Assembly: GCA_037043015.1 (NCBI GenBank)
Contig: CM073325.1
Location: forward strand, 20,997,001 to 21,061,000
Length of the DNA: 64,000 bases
Reading direction: 5' to 3'
DNA from: Bryum argenteum
Taxonomy: Eukaryota > Streptophyta > Bryopsida > Bryales > Bryaceae
A model generated the notes under the pieces. The model searched no databases, was not told the DNA's origin, and was given only the letters and a program-made list of their open reading frames with translations. Shown one piece after another: positions 21,030 to 34,499 of this stretch (position 1 is its first letter; every line of letters starts with the position of its first letter). Position numbers and translations under genes: made by a program.

Positions 21030-22735
21030 ACGACAAAGTATCTGCGCGCCTATTTGTACCAATCCAGTTGGAGCAACCGCCGATACAGCCGATGGGCGAA
21101 CGTCGCTCAGTGGGGCGACCGCCGATACAGCTGATGGGTGAACGTCCCTCACTGGGGCGACCACCGATACACCCGATGGGCGAACGTCGCTCAGTGGGGC
21201 GACCGCCGATCCATCTGATGGGCGAACGTAGCTCAGAGGGCGACCGGCGGTCTACCCTCTAGAAACGAAGGACATGAACTTTGAAGAGCCATAATTTTTT
21301 CATTCGGACTCTGTTTTTGACGAAATCACTTGGGTTGGGTCCCAAATTAAGTCTAGTTTATGTGGTAAAAATTGCAGACCCATACAATTAAGTATAAAAA
21401 ATGGCATGCATTTTAGTGAAGGGAGTATTTGTTTTTTGGGTTTTTAAACATTTGGCATGTTTTACCATTGCAAGCCTCTTATGTGACATGAAAAAGGTTT
21501 TTGCATGATTTCTTTTAGACAAGTGTGATCTTTAAATGCATCCCACAATCTTTGTAGTTGGAAGTATTTTGATCCAGATAATTTTAGTATTGGCTTTGCA
21601 ATGATATTTCTACGATGAAAAGAGTGAAAAAGTGGATGATTTTTGAAGAGATAGATCTCCTTCAACCACCGTTAGATTTTGAATTTTTATTTTAGAATGG
21701 GTTCCAATTAGAGTGCTGCATTGGTGATAAAAACCTCGAGTCATTCGAAGATATATTGAAGATAAGGTATAATTTGAGTGTAAGGGTCTAGTTTTGGACT
21801 ATATTAATTACTTTGTAAAATATTTGGCAGTTTTTATCATTGCAAGACTACTATTTGAGCCATAGGGAAGTGTAAGGTGTATAGGGAAATAGAGTGGGAG
21901 AGTAGTATTTATACTTTTCCTATAGATTTTATATGAAACATGATTAGAAGTTTTGGACTATAAGAGGAAGGTAAGTAGTTTTTGTTAAATAACTCAGATT
22001 AATTAAATTTGTTGAAATGGGGTGTGTGTATAAAAGGAGGAAAGAGATGATTCAATAATGAAAAAAACTGCCAAATATTTTACAAAGTAATTAATATAGT
22101 CCAAACCCAGATTCCTAGCACTCTAATTATACCTTATCTCAATATATCTTCGAATGACTCAAGGTTTCTATGACCAATACAACACTCTAATTGGAATCCA
22201 TTCTAAAATAAAATTTCAAAATCTAACGATGGTTGAAGGAGATCTATCTCTTCAAAAATCATCCAATTTTTCACTCTTTTCATCGTAGAAATATCATTGC
22301 AAAGCCAATACTAAAATTATTTGGATCAAAATACTTCCAACTACAAAGATTGTGGGATGCATCTAAAGATCACACTTGTCTAAAACACATCATGCAAAAA
22401 CCTTTTTGATGTCACATAAGAGGCTTGCAATGGTAAAACATGCCAAATGTTTAAAAACCCAAAAAACAAATACTCCCTTCACTAAAATGCATGCCATTTT
22501 TTATACTTAATTGTATGGGTCTGCAATTTTTACCACATAAACTAGACTTAATTTGGGACCCAACCCAAGTGATTCCGTCAAAAACAAAGTCCGAATGAAA
22601 AAGTTATGGCTCTTCAAAGTTCATGTCCTTCGTTTCTAGAGGGTAGACCGCCGGTCGCCCTCTGAGCTACTTTCGCCTATCGGCTGTATCGGCGGTCGCC
22701 CCAACAGGAGGGGTACAGATTGGCTCGCGGACACT
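21030..22735. repeat. Large foldback element: ~630-bp inverted arms
   Basis: The segment 21200-21835 is repeated in inverted orientation at 22063-22700, including the outer GC-rich CGACCGGCGGTCTACCCTCTAGAAAC junction. The loop is about 225 bp (21836-22062). The AT-rich part of each arm is related to the ~980-bp family at 44874 and 1979 (shared TTACCATTGCAAG and CAAAATCACTTG-like blocks). The homology extends outward into the CGACC minisatellite, where the left side has extra units. Transcription through it would give a long double-stranded RNA. Confidence 0.88.
21073..21255. repeat. GC-rich minisatellite, ~42-bp unit x4, in the left foldback arm
   Basis: Four copies of GGGGCGACCGCCGATACA plus a GATGGGCGAACGTCGCTCA segment; the inverted right arm near 22660-22705 has only one. 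This asymmetry means the unit expanded after the foldback formed. The open frame at 21020-21262 is a by-product. Confidence 0.8.
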
Positions 22736-22750
22736 TTGTCCTTGCCCATA

Positions 22751-23127
22751 AGGTCGCCTAGAAGCGGTTGCCAGGGCGACCGCTAGTCTCCATACTGAAC
22801 CGCCGATCGCCTACGCGCGGCGGCCAGGGCGATCGGCGATTGCAGCAGGCGACCGACATTCGCTCTTGTGCGACCGTCGGTCGCCTAGCGAGGTCGCCCA
22901 CCCGCGGTCGCCCACTGTGACCTGTATTTTGATTTTCCACGTCATTATCAACCCTACGCCACGTAGGAAAATAGCTTTTTACCTCAAGGTAAATCTCAAT
23001 AAGTTTTTTACTATGTAATTTTTGGTACGATCGACATTTTCATCGATCGGACGTCTAACAGACATGTCCAATACGACAAATCAGACAGAAATTCCGAAAA
23101 TTGTGTCTAATAAGACAACCCTGATTT
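22751..23127. repeat. ~375-bp direct repeat, left copy
   Basis: Homologous to 24480-24857 in the same orientation. The unit begins with GC-rich CGACC arrays, continues through a conserved non-repetitive half (around CACTGTGACCTGTATTTTG) and ends GTGTCTAATAAGACAACCCTG. That end resembles the termini of the hAT-like MITE at 9572 (GTTGTCTTATCAGACA inverted). Confidence 0.88.
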
Positions 23128-24033
23128 GAGTTCGATGACGACCAGGATGTTCCACAACTGCCTTGCGAGTTTGCGGTATTTGCCAGCGACTCAGAAGGAG
23201 AAGGAGTGGCAAATTTACAACTCCAAGAGAGTACCTGCCTAGCGAAACAAGACTTGGTAAACCGGATGGATGAAGAGAACATTGGTCCACTTAAAGGCAG
23301 CCCACACTCTAACAACAACGATAAACTTGAGAGTGTGAAGGGCACGGTAACCACGACAGGAGTTCAAATGGACCAAATTAAAGTGGAACCTGACGATGTA
23401 TCCAATTCAGGTTGCATGGAAGTGGGGTCACCTAGAGTTTCAACCATTCGATCAAGGAATTCAACTCTTAACGGAGATGACTCCGATGTACCTCTTCAAC
23501 AATTGTTCCCAAGGGTTGCCCAACCTAAAGGGGCCCATACAACTCGTATGGTATTGTCGAAAATGGAGGTCTAGATAGAACCAACAAGTCCAACATGCAA
23601 CCGGGCATTGGCAGTGGCACGAGACGTCGGGCCATCTACACAACCTCGCAATCGTATTACACGAGGCCAGAAGCGTTTGAGGAAGGCACACGACCGACGA
23701 TGTCGGAAAGGAGCACGCGTACATGAAGAAGTCCATGCTGGGATTGCTTCATCCAATAATCAAAATACACGTACAATGCGCCATCTACCACTGAACGCAA
23801 ACGGGATCACTAATGCTTCACGGCCCTTGAAGCGCCTCGTTACAGTGAACAAGAAAACAACTACGGACACGGAATTGCGCAATTCGGCGAGTGAGGTTGA
23901 GTGTGAAGTACGCAATGAGACAGAGGATGAAGACGAGGATGGCGACCAAAGCATTGATGACTCTCTAGGTGAAACCGATCCAAACGCAGATGAAGTATCA
24001 AGCGACGATACGTATACATTGAAGGATACCTAA
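23128..24033 (+). pseudogene. ORF of unknown family between two direct repeats, broken by one stop
   Basis: One reading frame is open from the TGA at 23122-23124, directly at the end of the left direct repeat, to a stop at 24031-24033, except for one TAG at 23572-23574. That is about 300 codons. The first part is acidic (FDDDQD, SDSEGEG, KVEPDD); the middle is strongly basic (RGQKRLRKAHDRRCRKGARVH), like a nuclear localisation signal; the end is acidic again (ETEDEDEDGDQ). No zinc finger, DDE or protease motif is visible. GC content is higher than the AT-rich flank on its right. It may be the C-terminal part of a transposon protein, or a captured host segment. I do not recognise the family. 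Confidence 0.5.
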
Positions 24034-24377
24034 AGACGGGTTATTAGAATTTTGTTATTTTGGATTGGAAGCACGAAGTTCATTGTTAGTACTCAGTACA
24101 ATACTACAATGTACTGCAAGTAGGGCAACTATTAGCTTACAATACTTTGGTATCCTAGTATGTTTCGGAGTATAATATATATAGTTTGGTATATGTAATA
24201 GTTACATCATATATATGAATACTATGATTATAGACATGAGCAAATTTGTACTATGAAATGCACCATTGACCTTGTTTCCGATAAATAGGTATTTATAAAC
24301 ATGCTTTGAAGCTCACTTTGTACCAATATGAATTTATCTTTCTTGTTTCATATTCAACCATAGTGTTGGTCACCACA

Positions 24378-24480
24378 CACGCGGTGGCCCAAGGCGACCA
24401 GCGATCGCCACATGGGCGCTACCCCCAGGGCGACCGCCGATCGCCCTGGGCGATCGTCGGTCGCTCAGTACTGGACCGGC
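24378..24480. repeat. CGACC/CGATCGCC GC-rich array
   Basis: Quasi-palindromic units such as GGCGACCGCCGATCGCC recur and lead into the right direct repeat. They belong to the family of GC-rich units at 18870, 21073 and 22751. The open frames at 24306-24747 are by-products. Confidence 0.75.
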
Positions 24481-24857
24481 GGTCGCCTACTAGCGGTAGC
24501 CAGGGCGACCGCCGGTCTCCATACTGGACCGCCGGTCGCCTACGCGTGGCAGCCACGGCGATCGGCGATCGCAGCAGGCGACCGACGTTCGCCCCGGTGC
24601 GACCGTCAGTCGCCTAGCGAGGTCGCCCACCCGCGGTCGCCCACTGTGACCTGTATTTTGATTTTCCACGTCATTATCAACCCTACGCCACGTAGGAAAA
24701 TAGCTTTTTACCTCAAGGTAAATCTCAACAAGTTTTTTACTATGTAATTTTTGGTACGGTCGACATTTTCGTCGATCGGACGTCTAACAGACATGTCCAA
24801 TACGACAAATCAGACAGAAATTCCGAAAATTGTGTCTAATAAGACAACCCTGGTTTC
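24480..24857. repeat. ~375-bp direct repeat, right copy
   Basis: Pairs with 22751-23127; the last ~220 bp are almost identical. The segment between the copies is about 1.35 kb. No TG..CA ends, primer-binding site or clear target duplication supports calling these LTRs; a tandem duplication or two right ends of a DNA transposon are alternatives. 24858-25617 shows nothing supportable. Confidence 0.88.
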
Positions 24858-25617
24858 AATCCCCATTTTTCTTGCCTCTTAGTAAATAGTCAAAAGTCAT
24901 GTTTACATATCAGTGAACGCTCTTTTGCATATTGGTGCATAGGGAGTTGGGTTGAAATATTGAGAGGTTTGTGTTGAAATATTGTTAAACACGGGACCAC
25001 AGACCGCTCTAAGCAAATGGTTTGAGTTTTGAAATAAATTAAGGAAGTGGTCCTTCAACCCAAAAAATCTTCCAAAGTTTTCTTGACCATAGACCCCACT
25101 GGAGGTTGAGTATTTAACATTAGATTGCACAACTAAGCTCAAGAGTGGTTTTAGAAAGTTGAGCAACTTCGGATGAAATTCCAGTACATATTTATGGATG
25201 CAAATTAAACATTTTATTGATATATTTTGCAATCTTCCTTGCAGCTTTGTAAATGATTAATGTATTTCAACTTCCTTAGATATAAAAGCGGGTGTTCTTG
25301 TCTACGGGTCAACTTCAGCCATGCAAACCTTGACCTGAAATTGCATTCTTTTTTGAAATAAATCTGTCATTTTAAGAACGTTTCCGAAATGCACATTTCT
25401 TATCAGATTAGTTAAAGTGGTGAAATTTGAACCCTCTCCGCCACAAATGCAGTTTAGCTCAACACTTCAGATTTAGTATTTACTCAGTTATTCTTTAATC
25501 TAGAAAAAATGAAAGAATGAGATCAATTCTATGATAGATAGAGTGCGTACTCCATTACATCTCAGTGAACAATAGAGAAACCTAACAAACTCTATTTTTC
25601 TCGGAACTTCATTGTAG

Positions 25618-26243
25618 TCAAAGTAGAGCTTCCAATATGAGTGTTGTAAGTATTTGTAAGCTCTTTCCTACATGCATCCACCTACTTCCCAAGATTTGCA
25701 CACAAAAAAACCTATTGATTGCTTGTTTGACAAGAAGTTTCTGTGGCATCTGCAACAATCCTCTTAGATTTGATGTTGAATGCAGTTCTGTTGAATGTAG
25801 TTCTGTTGAATGTAGTTCATCATGAAGACTAGGGTCAAAGATATCTAACATCGTAAAAGTGACATCAGGTTCCTGTGTATATTTCATTTCTGCTTCCTCT
25901 TGCACAATCTGAACTTCGTCTGGTACAGTTTGAACATTGTCTTCGAACATCAACAAATTCTGTGGAACCGCAATTTGTTCCTCTCAAACTCTCTCTACCT
26001 CCAATGCAGATAGCGAGTTCGAATTCTGCGAAAGCGCTGACCTGAATTGTTGTTTTTTGAGAAGTCCTTGATGAATACCTGTAAGAATGCTATTCATCTC
26101 CCAAGATTGAGCTAGAATATTGCTGCTTTGAGGACTAGCATCAACATCATTGTAAACTTTTTGTCGTATCTTTGACAGACTCTCTTGTCGAACCATTGAC
26201 AAATTAGATATTATATTAGACACCACTCGAACTTCGTTATCCT
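25618..26243 (-). pseudogene. Unknown coding relic with a single in-frame stop
   Basis: From a good splice-acceptor (TTTTTCAG before 26243) the frame is open on the minus strand to a stop at 25618-25620, interrupted only by TGA at 25984-25986 (context GTT TGA GAG; CGA is a likely ancestor). The peptide has normal amino-acid composition with Gln/Ser-rich and acidic parts and a triplicated 5-residue unit (ELHST, from a 15-bp repeat at 25780-25825). Another open frame at 26300-26536 could be an upstream exon, but its phase does not fit the acceptor. No family is recognised. Confidence 0.4.
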
Positions 26244-26539
26244 CTGAAAAATAAAATTGATGACATTTTAAATTAGGTGTGATACGGCATTAATGGATTT
26301 TACTCGATAGAAGTATTCAGGAAATTTGGTGTCATATGTCGTATGAGATGAAATGAAATTGCACTTACAGAACTATAATTCGTTCTCGGGTGGTGTGCGA
26401 GCGCAGCTTCTCTATCTTTAAGCTGGTTTGCGCAGTTTCTAGCTCCAATTGAAGAACAAATACTTTTTTCTCCTCTGTCATTTTTTGTCATAATCAAATC
26501 ATATCGAGACACTTGGACGGGGCAGGACGAATACAAGTG

Positions 26540-27590
26540 AAGTTCTTACACTCAGTTTCACGAAATTTCACTAACATGTCTTAATTAAAAAATGTATATA
26601 GGAATGTCTAAGTAGAAGTTGGAATTCAAAAAAATTGGATGTAATTTGCAAATTCATGATGGTTTACATTGTTTTAGTGTATTTTAACAAAGCAGGTAAC
26701 AACTTGTTTCAATTGTGTCATTTCTTGTAATAGGGCATCTTATGACGTCATAACAAATCTAAAATTTGTGCTTTTTTTTGTTCGCGTTACGCTTCACTTC
26801 ATCACATATTTAATAGCCCTAGTAGACTTAGAGTAGACAGTAAGATTGGAAGACACATTTGAATAGTCTTTCACCATAGCAATTCCAAAGTACAAAAAAG
26901 GCACATCACATAATTTAAGTCTCTGTTCGTCAATTGCTAATCTTTTTCCCCATTATGTACACTTTTTTTTTTATTGTTTCTCCTTTGTTTGTATGCAAAA
27001 GCATGGAGTTTCTTCTCAAAATTAATCTTCCAGGAAATTGACAATGTAATCCCAATCATTTGCCTTGAAAGCTTTTTTATCATACACTCAATACTTCTCT
27101 TAAATAATTTTGTATGTAAAATAAAGAAGTTATTTATTTCACTCTCTCTCATAACTTGTCTTTGGAACCACATTTAGGGATCACTAAATCTTACGAGGGC
27201 TATTTCTAAAATTCGGCACAATAGAATATTTCCCGAATTACTCATGGTAAAAAAAAAGAAAAAATAGTAGAAAATGACAATTCTGTACAGTGAAATAAAA
27301 TAAAAGCCCAACTATATTGCGAGTCTCCAAAACGTCTCGATAGTTCCTTCACTACTTAAAAACCCTTTATACCCACTTCTTTAAAGCGTTATGTAAACAA
27401 TCTAAATTCATGTTAGTAAGCAAAGGTAATAATCTTTGAATTAACTTTTTTTCTAATGTAACTCACAGGCGATTAATTGCGCAAGTTGGGAGAGCGAAAT
27501 ATATAGCGTTCGTACGAGAAGATCTGACTCTTCAATCTTGTACGTTCAATCAGACTCACTAAGGTCCGAGGTGCATATACGTCTTCAGTT
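26540..27590. other. AT-rich DNA without recognisable features
   Basis: No exon, RNA or repeat could be supported. Short open frames at 26937-27177 have no protein-like character. Confidence 0.5.
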
Positions 27591-27599
27591 ATTGGAAGC

Positions 27600-28890
27600 A
27601 ACTCTAATATCAATGGTGAAAATTCAGATAAAGATGGAGAAATCAAACGTCATTGCTCATTGTATGAAAGATTAATGGATTCTAAAAAACATTCAATTGA
27701 GAGAAAATGCATGCTCAGTTCAGCAGCATGAAGAAACAAGGTATGTGTTCTTTACATTTCATTATCAATGCTAAAACATTTATATTTGAACTTTAATTAT
27801 ATACATACTTTTTTTTTGACATAGTGTTTTTTATATTCAGATAGTTTTGGAATTGTTTCCATTTTTTTTGCAGGTGTAGATTATTGGAGTGTATTACACA
27901 CGCACCTTCTTGGTGCAGGTATTAATTTTGGCCGAAGCAGCGATGCTTGTCCAAAGAAATGAAAGAAAATATACAATGAGGACAAGGTTGATTATGTTAT
28001 GAATAGCATATCAGATAAGGGAGGGGCGTCCAAGTCCAAGTACTATGATTTGATTGATAGGTAAACTCGCGTGTGCTTTATTATGTAGCATATTTATGAT
28101 AGTCCACATGATGCAAATTTCACCGTCAAAGTAAATAGTCTTTAACATAATGCACCAAAAATTTTCAAGTGTCAAATATTCAAGGTAAGAAGAAGATCGA
28201 GAAGTTAGCTATTGAAGATGTCGTTATAGTGATGGCAAAATAATCTTAAGAATTGACTAAAGTAGTAAAGAAATATGAGGTAACAAAGTTAGCTTTATCG
28301 CAAAAAATGATTCAAAGAGACGGATGTTAAACATGATAAATTGGTGGATTCATTGAGACGGAAGTTTGTTGCATTACGATGTAAATCTCATGATACTGAG
28401 GTGAAGATGGAGGAAAAAACTCTCAAATTAAAGGAAGAACTTGAGTAAAAAAAAAGAAAAATGAAAAGTTGAGTTCGGAAGTTTCGGCGCTTAGAGATGA
28501 GCTTTTTCAGCAAAGTAAGGTAAGTTCTTTTATTTTAATTTTAAAATTTTAATTTTTGAATATTGTGTTTTATTTTATATTTATATTCTAATTGTGTGTT
28601 ATTGAATATTACAATATTGCCAAAAGAGAAGAAGAATCAAAATTGAAAGAAGTGGAGCACATGCTGTTATCCACGGCAATGCGCCGATGGTTGAAAAAGG
28701 CGGAAAAATCTAAAAACTAGGTGAGTTAAATTGTATTCTATGTGTTTATGTTGATCATTAATATTTAATAAATATTTTTGAAAATATCTTAATGTATTGA
28801 ATATTTTTCAACAGGGCACGGGTTCTAGCAAGTCAACAATTTCAAGTGCGAAGGAGAAGGAATCATCTAAACGACAAAGACATATTTGAT
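27600..28890 (+). pseudogene. Decayed multi-exon coiled-coil gene or transposon ORF
   Basis: Several coding-like pieces lie between plausible splice sites. One at about 27875-28062 reads DYWSVLHTHLLGAGINFGRS, then a TGA, then KVDYVMNSISDKGGASKSKY, followed by a donor-like AGGTAAAC. Another at about 28380-28520 reads KMEEKTLKLKEELE and SSEVSALRDELFQQ before GTAAG, a coiled-coil pattern. A last piece near 28625-28720 is Lys/Glu-rich. Stops and frame breaks make it a relic. The family is not recognised. Confidence 0.35.
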
Positions 28891-28899
28891 TTAGTGTTT

Positions 28900-30695
<1,796 letters not shown>

Positions 30696-30886
30696 ACGTC
30701 TTAGCAGATGGTGCCACTTAAGCACTTACCCGCTCTGCCCTCTGCCTATTGGAATAGTTTCAAATTCTAGATTTGCTCTCTCTGGAGAAGAAGGGTGTGT
30801 GTGAGTGGGGAAGGGACTTAGGGTGTGTGAAGAAAAAAATATGGAGGGCATGTGTGTGGGGGGTGTGTGTAGGTAGGGAAGGAAGA

Positions 30887-31121
30887 GGGAGCAGTAGCCG
30901 TTTGCGTGAGGGCGGTCCGCTGTGGCGGCCAATTTGGTGTACCAACTTTGCAAGGCGAGATCTGGAGATCTACACCGAATTGGAGGACAGGCCTTTGGAA
31001 TCACAAGCGTCGTCAAATCCTCTTTCAGACCAGACCAAGCTCGCACAGTCGCACTCAACGGATCCAAGACGAGGGAGCAGTAGCTGTTCGCGTGAGGAAG
31101 GTCCGCTGTGGCGGCCGAATT
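30887..31121. repeat. Pair of ~49-bp direct repeats
   Basis: GGGAGCAGTAGCCGTTTGCG..GTCCGCTGTGGCGGCC at 30887-30935 recurs with few changes at 31073-31121. The surrounding GT-rich DNA has no gene. 31122-31768 shows nothing except a GGTGCATTTGCCGGGAG block near 31739, reminiscent of the region before gag in some plant LTR elements. Confidence 0.75.
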
Positions 31122-31768
31122 GGGATAGAGGGAATCTCCATCGTTGTTTTTTGTGTGCGCTTCTTGGATTTCTCATAGTTATTGACTTGTTTTGAATACT
31201 TGTGTACTAGGGAACTTGAAACATTGGAAATGGCAAACTAATTGCCCAAAAACTTGCATTTGTGATTGGTTTTTGACTTCTTGCTTGGTTGTGTGAATGG
31301 TAGATGTTGCGGGTGTGGTTGGTGTGCTGAATTTTGTAGAGTAGCTTGCAAATTGTGACCGCGTAGGGGATAGCGCGGAAGCGCTGCCCGAGTATTGGGT
31401 ATTTAAACTTAAGATGGATTAAGGACATATTGCATGGACTCACCACCCTCCTTGCTCATTATGCCCTTTTGGTCGGATTTGGTATAAATTGGTTCACTTA
31501 GAGAATTTCAGTAGAGTTCATTGCTTGGAGGCAAATTGTGCAACAACTTCTTCCGTCCCAATTTGTGGACTTAAGCTCAAGCGGTTTTTACCCTCATAGT
31601 GGATTTTCAATTTCAATTGCATATTGTATGAATGATTTGGGTGTCTATTGCTTGGAAGGCTATATAAAATTGCACACTACCTCACGGCCCAACTTGTGAC
31701 CTTAAAACCGGGCAACTGGAATTAGGCGTCCCATAATTGGTGCATTTGCCGGGAGAATGGTGTTTTTC

Positions 31769-31827
31769 ACCTCTTGTTGTTTGTGTGTTGATGTATAATG
31801 TTTGTCAACACACAAACAACAAGAGGT
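31769..31827. repeat. Perfect 23-bp-arm hairpin
   Basis: ACCTCTTGTTGTTTGTGTGTTGA-type left arm (31769-31791) is exactly complementary to 31805-31827, with a 13-nt loop. It lies just beyond the 3' end of the decayed gag frame on the minus strand. Confidence 0.85.
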
Positions 31828-31862
31828 TATTAATGTTTATATAATTGTAATAATAATAATTT

Positions 31863-33042
31863 TTAATATCTGCAACTATCCGCAATGTATTCTTGCTGAC
31901 TCAGTAGTGTGGTTTGTTGAAGATCTCGTTGGAACCTCGCCTCTTCGTCCTCAAGAGATAACAAAGGTGCTGAAGGTGTGTTGTTACTCTCAAATGCATT
32001 CTGACCATATCCATAATTCGTGTAGCCAACAATGTCTGATCTTCGATCATATTGGCCTCCATACTCGTATGTTTCCTTCGGGTGTGATAGCCTACGGTAC
32101 TCGGGACTTCCGAATGTTGTACCGTATTTGTTCTCACGATTGTATGGGTTCATAGGATGACTTGAGCTTGAATTGCCTTGAACATTGGACCCGCTACCCT
32201 GCTCACCTCCTAAACTATGTCTACCTCCTGTATACATTGGGGATGGGTAGTTCGAACTAGATCCACCTCTACCGTATTCGCGTTCGACTCCGTACGTGTC
32301 TGGCTGATGGGGTGGCATATAACCCTGAGGAGTACCGTATTGGTGGTTACCATGGTAATACCCCTCACTTCCTGTGCCGAAGGATACTGGTGCCTGACGG
32401 TCGTCATGGTTTGTATCATGGTTAGTGCCCCCATATGCCCTTGGAGTTCCATGTTGTTGAAGTTGGGCATCCATATCAGCTGAACGTTCTGAATAAGTAG
32501 TATAACAATCGCTTGGTCCCATCCAATTCGTTAGGATGAAGCGGTTGCTGCGATCCAATAAATGCACGTTCAAACCTATCACAGTGGTCCAGTCAATATC
32601 CTTGTGAAGAACTATTTCAGCCCAAACCATGGCCATGGTAGAATACAGCATCAATTCTGGCCTTGTGTTCTTGATTCCAACCGCAATTGTGCCATTGAAG
32701 TTGAGGAGCCGGTGGCCTTGAATCAAGGGGGTTGGGTTGAACATAACCGGAGGTATATGGTGCCATGGGCCTAGATGGCTCCCCGGGGGTTTGACCCTCC
32801 CTATGAGGGGGTTCGTAGTGAGTGGGGATAAATGAAGGAACCGGGGCCACCGATCGGGCCCACATTCGGTTATTTTCCTTCTCTATGCTCTCAACTCGGC
32901 GGGCAGCGGTTTGGGCATCACCCACCGTTCGGGGCATGGAGTTCAACACATCCCGGATTGTGGATTGTTTGTTGAATCCTTGGATGAAGTAATACCGGAT
33001 GGTGTCATCGGTCAAGTGGTTGCCCACGAACCTTGTTACCAC
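31863..33042 (-). pseudogene. LTR-retrotransposon gag-like gene, frameshifted
   Basis: Two overlapping minus-strand frames, 32617-33042 and 31863-32744, look like one protein broken by a frameshift near 32620-32740. The first part has the helical gag core pattern (YYFIQGFNKQSTIRDVLNSM, then RRVESIEKEN). The second is Tyr/Gly/Ser/Pro-rich and ends with an acidic, UIM-like LSLEDEEARFQRDL helix. No protease or reverse transcriptase follows on either side, and no LTRs were found, so it is an isolated fragment. Confidence 0.5.
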
Positions 33043-33170
33043 CGTATTAAACCGGCGTATATACGGTGGTACTACAAGTATTTAATTTCTAATCACTTGC
33101 TCAAATAATGGGGTTTGAGAGTGAGGGTTCCGTCTCTCAGGAAGTTGGAGTTGGAGCTAGTAGGGGTGTG

Positions 33171-33274
33171 GGATCTTTTTGGAATCTTTTTGGAATCTTT
33201 TTGGAATCTTTTTGGAATCTTTTTGGAATCTTTTTGGAATCTTTTTGGAATCTTTTTGGAATCTTTTTGGAATC
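33171..33274. repeat. 11-bp tandem repeat (GGAATCTTTTT)n
   Basis: About nine near-perfect units. The long open frames over it on both strands (33093-33357) are products of the repeat. GGAATCTT units also occur inside the LTRs near 35680-35730 and 41355-41400. Confidence 0.92.
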
Positions 33275-33439
33275 TCATGAAATAATTTTAGAATCTTTTT
33301 GGAATCTTCGAGAATCCTTGGAATATTTGGAAATCTTTTGAATCTTATTTTTGACATTGATTAAAATGCAAAATGAAAAACAAAGATGCTTTGGGACATC
33401 ATCACTTCTTCAAAAGAAAAAATTCAAATTTTTTTGATA

Positions 33440-33723
33440 TTTCTCGTACATGTAGAAAAATCCTTGCATAAAATAGTGAAAAAATAAAATTTTAAGATGA
33501 TAAAATTTTACATCGTGAAAAATATTCAAAGTCTGCTAGGCAATAAAGAAACGCCCCAGCCTCAAAAAAAAAAAAAACAAATTCGAAAAATTTCAAAAAA
33601 AAATTCTACATGTAGAAAAATACCTGCATAAAATAGTTCAAAAAAATATTTTTGAAAAAGAAATTTTTTTACAATTTGAAAAATATTCAAAGTCTGCTAG
33701 GCAGTAAAAAGAAGCCCCAACTT

Positions 33724-33773
<50 letters not shown>

Positions 33774-33860
33774 AAAAAAAAAAAATTCAAAAAAATTCAA
33801 ATCTTTTTCTACATGTAGAAAAACACCAGCATGAAATTGTGCAAAAAAAGAATTTCGAAA
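33440..33860. repeat. Three diverged A-rich tandem units with long poly(A)
   Basis: The sequence TACATGTAGAAAAA recurs at about 33448, 33608 and 33810; the first two copies are followed by ATATTCAAAGTCTGCTAGGCA about 70-75 nt later. The units are about 160-200 bp, each with A-rich ends; one A-run exceeds 40 nt (33727-33770). Run lengths there may be assembly-sensitive. A box B-like GGGTTCGAG at 33997 raises a weak possibility of a SINE at 33950-34190. Confidence 0.65.
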
Positions 33861-34499
33861 AAAAAAAAAATTACAAGGGAAATTAATAGCCAATGGTTAG
33901 GTTTTGCTATAAGTACAAAAATAAAACATTTGTGTACATGGATGGATTCAAGTGGTGTGGTGGTGAAGGACGTGGGGTGGGAGCTAAGACGCATTGGGTT
34001 CGAGCTTGGCTTCTAGCACTTGGTGCAATGGTTGGGTTTGAGGTGGGCCCCGCTAGTGCGACGGTTAAGCTTGTGTTGGGCACCACTGGTTGTCGTGGAA
34101 ATTGCATTTTCCTTTTTGTGGCAAAATTTGCTTTCCGGATTCTTGGGGCAGAAGCTTTAATTTTATTTTTAATTTTTCAAAAAAAATAAATTATCCTTGA
34201 CCTTATCAACTGATAATATTAACACTTTTGTGTTGATCAATGTTCAAATCAACGTGTCCGAATCAACTGAAAATTTCAACGTTTTCATGTTGATTTGGAC
34301 GCTGAATTTTCTAGTAGTGTATCATGAGTTTTCAATGAAGTATGTCTGAATTTGTGTGTAAATTTGTTGAAACGTAATTCTAAGTTCTTCACTCTAGAGT
34401 ATTGGAGGGATAGTGTTAGAAGGTGGTATTAATAAGTACTATTGTTCGAATCGTAGTACTATTACAGTTTTGTCAAGGGCTTGCACAGGTTCTGTTCCC

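Noticed and set aside
22751..24857. LTR retrotransposon with 375-bp LTRs
   Set aside because: Repeats lack TG..CA ends, no primer-binding site or polypurine tract is apparent, the interior has no pol, and I found no flanking target duplication.
25959..25999. Intron joining two minus-strand frames (GTAGAG...CCACAG)
   Set aside because: It would be only 39 nt, too short for a plant intron. The segment reads through in frame with a single TGA.
30773..31195. 140-codon plus-strand open frame
   Set aside because: Spans two GT/GC-rich direct repeats and shows no domain. The opposite-strand frames are equally long.
33093..33357. Open frames rich in GIFLESFWNLF or KRFQKDSKKIP repeats
   Set aside because: They are translations of the 11-bp tandem repeat.
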